In this document: piece by piece, positions 45,301 to 57,300 of the stretch | How the letters are laid out: each line of letters starts with the position of its first letter | Numbering within the stretch: the stretch's first letter is position 1 | DNA from: Agelas oroides | Taxonomy: Eukaryota; Porifera; Demospongiae; Agelasida; Agelasidae | Direction of reading: 5' to 3' | Assembly (NCBI GenBank): GCA_949130485.1 | Contig: OX422184.1 | Span: 20,786,824 to 20,850,823 of the forward strand | DNA length: 64,000 bases | The notes under the pieces: model-generated | The model's database searches: none | Seen by the model: the letters and a program-made list of their open reading frames with translations, nothing else | Told to the model about the DNA's origin: nothing | Translations under genes and position numbers: made by a program

Positions 45301-48300
45301 TTCAACTGAGCATCCCTTACAGGTGTAATGACAGGGCTCCCAGATTTGAGCTGTGGAGGAGTTGATGAACCAGCACTCTTGTCAACACTATACTGTTAGA
45401 TGGCTCACTACAGCTGTTTGCGTTGACCTTGCAAAATTGTAGTCAAAACTGCTGTACACTTCCTAGGTTTCTTGTGGTTGTTAAAGTAATTATACCACTT
45501 AAGGTAGGACAACCTTGAATCACAAATCTCTGAGCCATGTGGACGGACTGATGGGTAATGTCTAAGTGTACACAAGATTCACAAAGAGTTTGTACCAAAC
45601 TGCTTTCTCTAGCTGATAGTGCCAAAAAACTCAATTTTTAGTCCCTCAGCTAAAATAAAAATTTGCACCCTCTCCAAGGCTCCACCCCCAGTCTGACCAC
45701 ATCATCAACACACACACAAAACAAGTAAAAACTTTACATATGGGTTTGTCCTGGGACCACTTCAGTTCCAGTCTACAGGCCAAAACACACATTTGACCTC
45801 AAAAGCAGTAATTTTGGCTATGCTGGCTTTCAAGAAAAATTCGACACACCAATTTTATGCTAGCGGGAATGTGTGTAACTTGGCTCCATTCTAGGGGCAA
45901 TGACAGGGAGTAGGTTTGTGGGCATAACTCCCTGGCCTGGAGGTGAGCGGGAAAAAGTATACATAGTTTTGTAGGGGGTGAGTTGAGCTTTCTGAAACTG
46001 GGCTCAGTTTTGGTTGGTTTGAGTGGAGGGCGGGGCCTACAAGCCTGAAAAGTCAGCTTTCTACAGTACCTTTGCCAGACAACTGTGTGATGACACCCGT
46101 CTTCCAGGAGGACTCTCTGCCTTTCCACCACACTCACAAACATTCAAGCCCACTCAGGCAAGCTTTGCACACACAAATAGCCAACCATCACATTCAACAA
46201 GCTAGAAAATCTTTTTACTGTTTTTTTTTTTTTTTTTTTTTTAAGTGTTGGAGGATTTCTTCAAAGTTCCGCCCAGCCACATTAAAGTGCCGCCAGACCA
46301 CTACAAAGGGCCGCAGGCCACATCAAAGGGACACGCCCTCCTTGTTGATTCCGGTTGCCACCATGGGAAAGTGTAAGCAAGCCAATGAATTTCAATCGCG
46401 CCATTATGGTCACCCGACCTCATTAATTATTCATGAGCAGAATCGGCCCGATTCGCGATTCAACGTTGTCCTACCTTAAGTGCGTCCTGCGCGTGCAGTG
46501 TGAATATTTGAAATTCAAATTGTACCCACGCTAGTGTACGTACATGTAGCGGGATTTTCAAAACCATGACATCCTGCGAGCCATCAAGGAGCAGAGCATA
46601 TTCGGAAGACCTAAAATGGCGTATGATTTACCAGAGGGAAATGCTGGGACTAACATGTGTGCAGATTGCAGAAAACCTGAATGTTGATACCTCGACAGTT
46701 TGGAGAGCCATTCACCGGTTTGAGGAGGAGGGGACTATAGCTGAGAAAAAGCATGCAGGTGGTCGAAAACTGTCAGAGTTGGAGATGATTGAATATGTCA
46801 TTGACAACCCGGCTACTTACCTTCGAGAAATTCAGCATCATATTGAAACTACAACTGGAACAATTGTGACAGAATCTGTGATCTGCCGTTTCTTACAACG
46901 GAATAACTTCTCCCGTAAAAAACTGGCTAATATTGCACTTCAGAGGAGTACTGAACTTTGTGCTGAGTTCGTAAGGGATTGCAGTGTATATTCACCCGAC
47001 ATGCTAGTGTTTGTAGATGAAAATGGATGTGATCGAAGATGCACAATGAGACGATTTGGCTATGCCCTGAAACAAGACTAGTCTTGATACATGTCACCTA
47101 GCATTCTAGATTAAAAAGGAGTAAGGTACAACAATAGCATGCCTAACATGTATTCTTCCCATCACTAAACGGACCTGAGTTAACTTCTCACATGCATGAT
47201 GGGGAGGCAAGAGACTAGGACTAGCTAGAAATGAACTAGTGAACAAACCTGTCCCCAGACCAAATTTGGGGTTGAGAGTATCTAAGAGGGAAAACACAGA
47301 TGGAACTTACATTCCTCATAATTAACTACTCAATCTAAATCTTACTGTTTAGGATGCCGAGCAAGTACTCGACGATTGTTGGTGAGAGTCAAGCGAGCGT
47401 CAGTAATTGGTATGATGACAGTGGATGGACTAGTTGACATACTGTACCACTGGAACTGTGGATTCAGACATTTTTTGTGACTTTGTTGAGAAGAATCTCT
47501 TACCACAGCTAATGCCTTTTAATGGCACGAACCCACGAAGCATTGTCATAATGGATAATGCGACCATTCACCACAATCAGAGAGCACTGCAGCTGATTGA
47601 AAGCATGGGTGCTTTAGTGCATTTCCTCCCCCCTTATTCACCTGATTTCAACCCAATTGAAGAGCTCTTCTCTTCTGTTGAAAGAGAATGATGCTGCTAT
47701 ACAGGCATCACATGACAACATGATTGAAGATTTTGTTCTGGCCGTTGTAAATGCTTGCAAAGAAGTTTGATAACTAATTATTGTTGAGCTTACGGATGTT
47801 ATCAAGGGAAAACCTCTTGTTCTGCAAACTCTTCATCACTCAAGACTCCGATTTCCCTAAGCTCTTGTAAGGATTTTAACTGTGAAATGTAATTGCTAGT
47901 AAGTGTGGCTTTGCTTGAAGGTGATACTCCAATTAAAGAGCCTTTTTGGGTAGGTAAGGGATGGGGAGAGGATTTACTGGGAGTCAATGCCTGTGTAATT
48001 GCAACTGCTGCATTACAAATCACTTCAGATATTGAGTCGGAATCTTTTTTAGCCTTTTTTTATCCCTCCAGTGATGATAGGTAAGTCAGGGGGTTCTTCA
48101 AAATTCTTGTGTTGTTTGTTAACAATCATCCTAGCCCACAGTTTCAGTTACTGAGGGTTATATTTGTCACCATGCATGGTTTGGAGTTTGGTGGCAACAC
48201 TTTCTACCTCATCTTCATGGTTTATTGTTCCTGATGGTTGATCATTTGCATTGCGTTTCCTATTCCCTCCACTAGAACATGTTTGAAGTCCCTCCGCAAA

Positions 48301-51300
48301 AAGTGTGATTGTGTCAGATGCTCCCAATTGCTTATACATAGATGTTAGATCAGCAGCTTGATGAATCCAGCGCTTAGCATTTCCCCTTTTGGCAATGTAT
48401 CCGACATCAAACTCTCCAGGAAGTTTGTCCTTAAATTCATCCACCAACCTTTCTTTTAATTGAATTGGTGAGGAAAACGTTTCTGTGACCCCATGCCACT
48501 CATATGTTTTTGAGTCACTTTTTTCTGATGTGGAATAATACGCACCAAATATTTGTACACCTTGACACCACTGCTCCCGTCATTAAGTGACGATGAACCC
48601 TACGTACAAGTCAAAAAATATTATGAAAACCTAGAAAATACGTGCAAAAGTGACAACAAAAACAGGTAGCAATAAATGGCTAGTTGTAGCCCTTGCTAAA
48701 CCTCTGGTTCTGGTTCCATTCTTGCCACTGACTCCACTACCATGACATCTCTCGGTTAAGAGATGCCGTGGTAGTAGACACTGCACCGTAATCACATTGA
48801 TGTGCATTAAATAGCATACAGAGCCACCGTGGCTAGTAGTCTTACACGAATAACAGCTGAAGTGGGTAGACCGGGTGTCACCGAGGGTGCCACGTTCACG
48901 GAGACTCCCAGAAGTTGGTTTACTTCCTGCCCATGACAACTATAGTTGACCCTCTGAGGATATGGGGATCGGACAGGGGGTAAAGTTGGGGCTCCAGTCA
49001 AGTCCACACCATTAGTTTGGGCCACTCCAGCAGAATAGGAAGGGATACCTTGAACTCCATAGCCAGTAGCTTAAAAAAACTGTGAGTAGTCTGCGTAAAA
49101 ATCATCCATTTCTGCTCGGCCTTCTGTGCATACTAGCGTAGCTACTGATTGTACCGCGCTTTTGGCGCTTTTGGCACTGCTAAGGTTTGTGGTTTACATT
49201 GACGCAACACAACCCCCCTAGTGCACAGCACTTTATTGTGCTTTATTTTTGCAAGGTCAACGCAAACAGCTGTACATGGTGGTTGCAAAGCCACAGAAAG
49301 TGATGTGGCAAGTTTAGTCACTGCTGTAGTGAGGACATCACTGGACCCTGGTTTTCTAACACCATGAGCACGTCAAGCACGTCCTTGCGTACCAGAAAAC
49401 AAAGAGCCTTGGGGATGTTCATCGTAACTTGAATGTTGGTTAACATCAATAGCTTCTGCCCACAGGTGATACTGGGGCCCTGTATATTTGTCACCGTGCT
49501 GTGCCTTCAGCTTTTGAAAGATCTCCTGAAATCGTGGGTTTTTTTCTTCAGACAAAAATTTCCTCCGTTTTAATGTAGATGATGAATTTTGCCGTGTCCT
49601 ATCGCTATCCGAATCAGAATGTTCATCTGATTCTACAGCTCGCTTTCTCCCAGGTGAACAGTCACACCACAATGTAATTGTACTTCCACTACGCAATTTC
49701 CCAAAATTCTGAATAGTCATCACCTGTACGAATCCATACACGTTTATTGCCTTTGAAGTACCCTATTTCCATGTTTTTAGCTTCTCCACAAACCTTGTTC
49801 CCAAACTCATGCACAACAAACTCTCTGAAAGCAGTGTCATTTAAAATATTGGCTGTCTGAACACTTCGCACAATATAATTTTCCCTCCACTCCCCCTTCT
49901 AATCACTTTGATAGTCAGCTCAGGCAGCACATCATGGTCATCACAGTCCAGGTCCTCATCATCTATCAGTGGCGTTAGTATGTTCCATGTCCGGTTTCAG
50001 TCTGGGCTGAGCTAGTTCTGGATGTGTAACTATAGTCCAGTTTACCATGTAATTTGTTACTAATATGGCAGGAACACGTTGGTAGCTAGTTACTGGCAAA
50101 ATAGGTTTGGTCGTAGTATGGTCCAGCGTAGGGATCCATCTGACCATCAGTAACTAGCCTAACTCTCGAAACTGTCAACAAGCTAGCTATATACAGCACA
50201 GCATGTACAACAAATTGTATTTACACGTACTGCATGGATTATATTGGCAAAACTCAGTTGCCATGATCAAACAAAAACAATAATCATATTCAGGTATGAC
50301 TACTGTAGTTTATAACCTGCTCAATATGCCCTAGGCAGTGTTCTTGTGTGACAGATGTAAATGCTGCATATACAAAAAGGATTGTCACAAATTCTACGCT
50401 ACACTATTGTTCTTTAAGTAGGATTTCACTTGGCTAAAACTGGTTCTATAGGATTTAAGTCCGGACTGTACGGGGGAAGGAACCACAGCAGGGCTCCAAC
50501 ACCACTGATCAATTGTACGACTTTGTCAATGTCACGTGATGAATTGAAGCATTGTCAATGACAACAATGGAATGGTGGTTGGACCCATTGAAGGGCATTA
50601 GAACAGGTAAAAGCATTTCTCAATAAAATCGCAGAATCTATCACCGTTGACACCTCTTTCTGCAAGATAAACATCTTCAACCCCTCAGGTTGAAATAGCA
50701 GAAATTGCAGATATTTGCCTACCTGAAGTGTTGAGGCAGTAGTTGATGGGTGTAACACCTCGCAGGCTGTAAGCATACTTTCTAAGTACATTGCTTGTTT
50801 GAGCCAGTCAATCCATATAAAGGTATTAGCACTCATATTTTCCACTTGAACCATAAAGTGAGCTCGAGCAATGTCACTCCTCTGAATTGCTATTCTCATC
50901 TTTTTTCTGGCAAGTCCCACAATTGGCTTCACAACAAATTGTATATTCGCTCATCCATGTGCCTGTTTTATCACATAGTTCTTGTTGAATTTCATCCAGA
51001 TATACGCCAGGGTTAGCTAAAAAACAATCCAGAACCGTTAGTTCTTCAAAGTCACTAAGTTTCCTGGCTGGACCATGACTTTGAACTGCTGGGGAAACAC
51101 TTCCCGTTCTGTTAAAGAAGTTGGTAATCCGTTGACTTTTTCACACTCACAAGTTTCTTGCTACCTGTTCTGCTTGTTCTCCCTGATAACATACGACAAG
51201 AGCGCATAATGACGTCATTTTTCATTATGCGCTCTTGCATACGATCCTCCACCTCAAATCTTCAGAGAGTGCTTTGAAATTTGCTGCATTGACAATTCCA

Positions 51301-54300
51301 CAGCTGCAATTAGCTAGCTAATTTATGGGCGTCCTATAGAGGCTTCAACATTTAACTCTCGACAAGCAACTAATTATACTTGTATATAACCAAACCAGCT
51401 GGAGCTATATTCCAGATGATTTGGCACTTGGAGCCAGGCTTGCTGGCCCGTGCTTTAATTTTCGAGGTGTTTGGGGGGCAGGCCCGACATACTGACGGGT
51501 ATCTCCCAACCCCATTCTCGAAACACCCGCCAACAAGCCCAACTCTATCACATCAGCTATGAGCTGATGGAGAAGATACAGTATTTGTGAAGATTAATTA
51601 ATAATGGGAGGGTGTGGTGAGGTGGGTATAGAATAAACTTCTTGACTACAGAACTTAGCCACGAGGTACCATCAGGTTTGTGCGCATGCGTGACGGATTG
51701 TCACCTGACTGGGCTGCCCGTCCCGAAAGTGGGACGGGCAGGATCTTGCTTGCTCGTGTTAACTCTGTTTAACTGCATTAAACAGTATTTAACTCTCGAC
51801 AAGCAACTAATTATACTTGTATATAACCAAACCAGCTGGAGCTATATTCCAGATGATTTGGCACTTGGAGCCAGGCTTGCTGGCCCGTGCTTTAATTTTC
51901 GAGGTGTTTGGGGGGCAGGCCCGACATACTGACGGGTATCTCCCAAAATGGGACGTTACCGTAGTATGAATATGAGGTGGCGGACCATAGCCCCCAAACA
52001 AGGAATTAAATTGATAGGGCTGAACACTTCATTGTACGATCACTAGAGTAATAAAAATTGTAGAGCCTGCCATCATAGATACATATATACTTATACTCGG
52101 GTATTGTGTATGCCACCATATTCCACAGTTACTTGCGTCTGAACTCAGTTCCTTCTTCCAGGTTAGGCTGGTATATTTGCATACTTCTTGCAGGAATTGG
52201 TGAGGCGATTCGTGACGAAATCTGAGCTAGATGTTCTTGAGGAATCCTTATGTAACGCTGATACGCGTTGCTCTTCCATCTGCCGAGAGTCATGATCGTG
52301 GAGTCCTCGATGCCTTGGGTACAGGCCACGGTTGCCGCGCCTATCCGGAAAGAGTGACCCGCATAGAGATCCGGATCGATCCCTGCTTTTGACAGGGCTA
52401 ACCTAAGATGTTTCACAAATCTAGCTCTCGTCAATAATTGATGATTTGAGAATGAAAAGAGAGCCCCTTGTTTGTCTCCTCTAACAGCGATATATGCCAG
52501 CAAGGCTTGAACTGGACAGAGTTTTGTGTTGGTGGTCCCTAGATAGATTGTAACTCCTTGTCTAAAAGGGTCCGTCTTTGATGTTTTAATTTTCAGTGCT
52601 ATAACAGAGGTATTGTCGTGTGAGTCAACTGCAAGGTCAGAAAAATTGAGATGGGTAGAGGGGTCATATTCTTCGTCTGAGGGGGAGCATATCTCTCCAG
52701 ATCTTAGGAACCCGAAGTAGCATGTGCAGCATGCCGCCCATAGCATGATGTAATCATAATTGTGAGGTTCTTCTTCCCATACCTCCCTTAGTCTTGTTAG
52801 GATGTTTGGAGTGATAGGTAGGCGGGACTTAGCTGGGGTATGCTTCTTTGACTGCTCTTTCTTAATTCCCCTTAAGACATGCTCTAATTTTGGCATGCTA
52901 CTAATGTGAGGGTCCCCTTTGTTCATTGCTATTTGAAGGTGTCGTACTGCGGAAAGGTAACATTTTATTGTTTGATGTGTTAGGTTTGAATCAGCTAAAT
53001 ATGCAACAAAACTACAAAGTTTTTCTTCTGATGCTGGCAAAGGGTCATTGTCGCTGTTGGCACAGAATTGCAGGTACCTTTTCTTAGCTGATTCATAGGA
53101 TCGTGTTGTAGATGGGGCTAGTGAAGCACGAAAATAGAGTGAAACCAAAGTGTCCAGTCGTTGGATGTCCAGTCTGGCTTCTTTATAAGTAGCATTTCGA
53201 TCATGTCCTGGGGTATTTCCGTGGTTTGCGGGTTGGCCTGTGAATGAGATGATAAGAAAAACGATGCGTTATCTCTGGATAGTGCGTCTGCAAGTGTATT
53301 GTACTGTCCTGGGATATGTGCTGCTGTGAGGGTAAAGTCGAACTTTGCTTTAAAGAAGAATATGCATCTTAATAGATGCATCATGACAGGTTGTCTAGAG
53401 TAGCCTGAGTTAACGACTGTAACAACTGCCTCGTTGTCAGAGTGAACTCGTATAGAGGAACCTGTCCATCGTGGTCCCCATAGCGCACACGCAATCGTGA
53501 TTGGAGCAAGTTCCTTTACTGCAATTTGTTCTTCTTGTAAGACTGTTGGCCACTTAAGCTGGAACCATTCTGATTTCCAGAATGCACCTGCTCCCCATGA
53601 CCCCGATGCATCTGTCCACATCTCGTGATCTGGATTAGCCATTCTGTGTTGTCTCAGAATGGATACACCATTCCAGGATTCAATAAATGTGTGCCACCAT
53701 CTGATGTCCGACTGGGCCTCTTTATTGATACGGATAGTGCGCCAATGCCTCTGTTTGACTTTAGTTAATAGCTGGATAAGTCTACTGATGAATGATCTAC
53801 CGGGTTTGACCACACTACATGCATGGTTCAGGTGGCCCAGTAGGGATTCGAGGTCTTCTGGTTTACAGTATGTGAAGAATATCCAATTGGACAAGAGTTC
53901 CTTAAGCTTGTCCAGCTTATCTTGTGGGAGTCTCAGTTCCATAGTGATGGTATCTATCTCGATACCAAGAAAGACAATATACGTAGTGGGACCTACTAGT
54001 TTGTGAGGAGCTAGTGGGATACCTAACTCTCTGCAAGTTTCTGTTATGATATGTAAATTTCTGAAACACTGGTTTGAGTTGGGAGGGCCGATGGTAATAA
54101 AATCATCCAAGTAATGAGCTATGTACGATACTCCCCGCTGTTCGAGCACCCATTGCAGCCCATCAGCTAATGCTGTGAATATAAGGGGGGCGCTACGTAA
54201 GCCAAATGGGAGTGTGGCATCGATGTACACTTGTCCCTGCCAGTTGATCCCGAGAAGATGTTTGTCATCGGGGTGGACAGGTACAATTCGGTATGCTTCG

Positions 54301-57300
54301 GATACGTCCATCTTTGCTAGGTATGTCCCCTTTCCCGATCGGGCAACTTTGTTAGCTATGTCATCAACCCTAATGTAGGTGAGTGATGATGTTTTGGGAT
54401 CAATTCCATCATTTACACTGCAAGTTGGTGGGAATGATAGATCCATGATCAATCTCCATTTTCCTGGAGTAGACTTTTTAGGAATGACACCGATGCGACT
54501 TATCTGAATCTCTGGAATAGTACCTGTTGGGAGTGGTCCCAACATTCTGCCTTTTGCCACCTCTGTAGTTAGATATTTTGATATAACGTCTGGGTGCTCA
54601 GTTGCACTGGGAAGATTTCTGACCGCTGGCAAGCAAGTGTGGTCAGTGTGATTATAACCTATCCTGAAGCCATGTTGAATGCCCTCAAGAATGTAGCCAG
54701 CAAACTCGGTGTCCGGGTGTGACCTGAGTGCTGCTGACCATGCCTTGAGCTGTAGTGGGGACTGGGCCATTTGAGTTAGAAGGGGGTGACTTTGTGGAAT
54801 TTCGGGAGTTTTGCTTGATAATGCTTTCAAATTAGCTATGTATTTGTATCCTTCTATTTGTGGTACTTGCTGTTCGATACGAGAGCCTGTAAAATGAGAT
54901 CGTACGCTGATAATATGTGAGTGGTAGCTATTTGTCTGTTGCTAGCTGTTGCATGCAATGTTATTCTTAGTTGGTTTACTGAAGGAACAACCTGTTAACG
55001 TATAAGCTGGCTATTAATATTATTATAATTGTGCAATGTGAATGTATACTTTGATGATGATATAGCTTGGTGATATGTGGGGAAATAAATCGTCTGCGTG
55101 TGATGCTTTGATGTAGTTCAATGTTATTGATCTCTTGCAAGTGGTTGGTGATTGAGTAATTCATATTGAGGAAACGGTGATAAAGAAGGTGCTACTTTGG
55201 CCTGTTGGTCACAGCTATAGTGGGTAAATGCGTATATGTATACTGTAGAACACCCTGAGGCAGGGTCGGTATGTTACTCCTTCTTCCCTGACGTCTAGGG
55301 CAATCCAGGTAGGTGTGCTCCTCAGGGAAGCATTTGATGCACTCGTGTTTGTAGGGGCATGGGTTGGAATGGCATTGACGGTGGTAGTTCCAGTTGAAGC
55401 AAACGTCAAGTTTCTGACGTTTTGGTTTGGGCTTAGATTCTTCCGCATGGCGCTTGCCTTTTCTGCGGGGGCAATCGTTAGTGTCATGTTTGATAGAGCT
55501 GCAGGTTGCACAGCCTTGGACTTTCTTGGCCCGACCTGTAAAGCACTGGCTGAAGAGTGTGGTGTCAATCACTGACCAGTCTTTGTTGTGAGTGGCTGCT
55601 GCACGCTGGCGAAAGTTAGCATCATAGTAAGACCACATGCCTCCGGTGTACTCACGATGTGCTTTCAGGATGATGCTGAAGTATGCACACATGTGTATTG
55701 TATTGTTGCCTTTCGAGGCCATGACTGCCATATATGTAACAAAGCAGCTTGCCCATTGGAGGAATGAGTACTTTACTTGGTGACCCTGTTGGACCAGGCC
55801 CAAGCCCGGAAAGAGATTGTATTGCTCGGGTACAAGGGATGAGGGTTGCTCATCGTCTGTGTTTGGGTCGCAGAATGGAATCAGTTCATTAAAATTAATG
55901 TATTCCCAATTGAGCATTTTTTCTACTATGCGTTTTGGTAGTGTTGGTAGGCCCGGTCCAATGTATGTCTGTTGGGTGGGCTTCTGTTTGAATAGATGTT
56001 CCTCAAGCATGCTAGTCAGCGTGTCATTTAGGGTAGGCTGGGTAGATTGGGGGTTCTCTTGTCCCGATATTTTGGGGATGGTCGGTGGGGCTTTATTTTT
56101 ACTGGGGTTGCCCACAGTTACACCTGAATTGGAAGGGGTATAGGGAAGATAGGTGATTGCAGTGGAGTGTTCTGAAACTAGCATAAAGCTAGAAAGTGTT
56201 GGATGAGAGTAGGGTCTAGTGCTTAGGGGTATGTGATGTTGTTAGGTTGCCATGGGGGGGGGGGGGGGGGGTTGGTATGGTTGCTGATGGGATAGGTGAG
56301 AGTTGTGTGAGGGGGAGGTACTGCATAATAGTAGCAGTTTGGGGAGGGGGAGGTACGGTCGGTGGCCGTACATGGCACTGAGAGATTAAGGTGTGCTTGG
56401 GTGGATGCCAGTGGTAGTTTGTAGTGTGGAAGGGGGTTAGCCACGTGTGGTCGTGGCAGTGTGGGAGGTGTTGGCGATGTGTGGCACTGGCAGTGTGGGT
56501 GGAAAGGTGCTGGCAGTGCATGGCACTGGCAGTGTGAAAGAGGGGTACTGGCAGTGCGTGGCACTGGCAGTATGGATGGAAGGGTGCTGGCAGTGCGTGG
56601 CACTGGCAATGCGGATGGGGGAGGGTGTTGGCCATGTGAGGGGGGGGTGGTGGCCGTGCGTGCCACTGGCAATGTGGATGGGGGGGGGGGGGGGGGTGTT
56701 GGCTATTAGAAGGAGGCGTGTTGGGAGTGCGTGGCACTCGCAGTGTGGATGGATGGTGCTGATAGTGCGGTATTGTGGGTTGGGGCCTAGAAACAGTTTA
56801 CTATTACTGAGAGTCCTGTTGCTCGAGTGCTGGGGCTTTGCTTTGGGCTTGCTCACCTGATTTGTCTCCCTTGTTGGGGTTAACGGCTTCCGGGTTCGCC
56901 TCTGTGAGGCGCTTGAAGAGCCCGCTAATGATGTCTTCCTTGTCGGCCGCCGAGAGACGTGGAGACGGGCCCTCGAGGGGGTCTTCAGGAGATTTGGTCT
57001 TGTCTGCTGGTTCCTGGGACATCCTTGATGAAGGACTGACTTCGAGAATTATAGAATAAACTTCTTGACTACAGAACTTAGCCACGAGGTACCATCAGGT
57101 TTGTGCGCATGCGTGACGGATTGTCACCTGACTGGGCTGCCCGTCCCGAAAGTGGGACGGGCAGGATCTTGCTTGCTCGTGTTAACTCTGTTTAACTGCA
57201 TTAAACAGTATTTAACTGGACTGAACAACCTACTTACAACTGTCTGTACTTACAACTGTCTGTATCGCAAGGTCAACCCAAAATGTTGTAGGTCAACCCA

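Larger units (their letters stand above)
51350..57217 (-). mobile_element. Ngaro/DIRS-type tyrosine-recombinase retrotransposon, full length
   Basis: 5,868-bp element with split direct repeats in the order A1 (57217-57050), genes, B1 (51946-51787), A2 (51794-51627), B2 (51509-51350). A1 and A2 (168 bp) are identical by eye, as are B1 and B2 (160 bp). The core ATTTAACT lies at 57210-57217, at the B1/A2 overlap (51787-51794) and at 51350-51357. Genes in order are gag-like, RT-RNase H and tyrosine recombinase, all minus strand. No methyltransferase or hydrolase frame is seen. Split repeats without a methyltransferase fit Ngaro better than DIRS1 or PAT. Identical repeats and open frames suggest a young, possibly active copy (inference). 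Confidence 0.92.

Noticed and set aside
53659-54378. Plus-strand frames opposite the RT gene
   Set aside because: They are shadows of the conserved RT-RNase H gene on the minus strand.
55315-55575. Plus-strand 86-codon frame opposite gag
   Set aside because: Antisense to the Cys/His-rich gag-like gene; its hydrophobic character mirrors that code.
56216-56860. Pro/His-rich and Gly/Trp/Val-rich frames on both strands
   Set aside because: They come from a G-rich minisatellite inside the retrotransposon; both strands are open because stop codons are rare in the unit.
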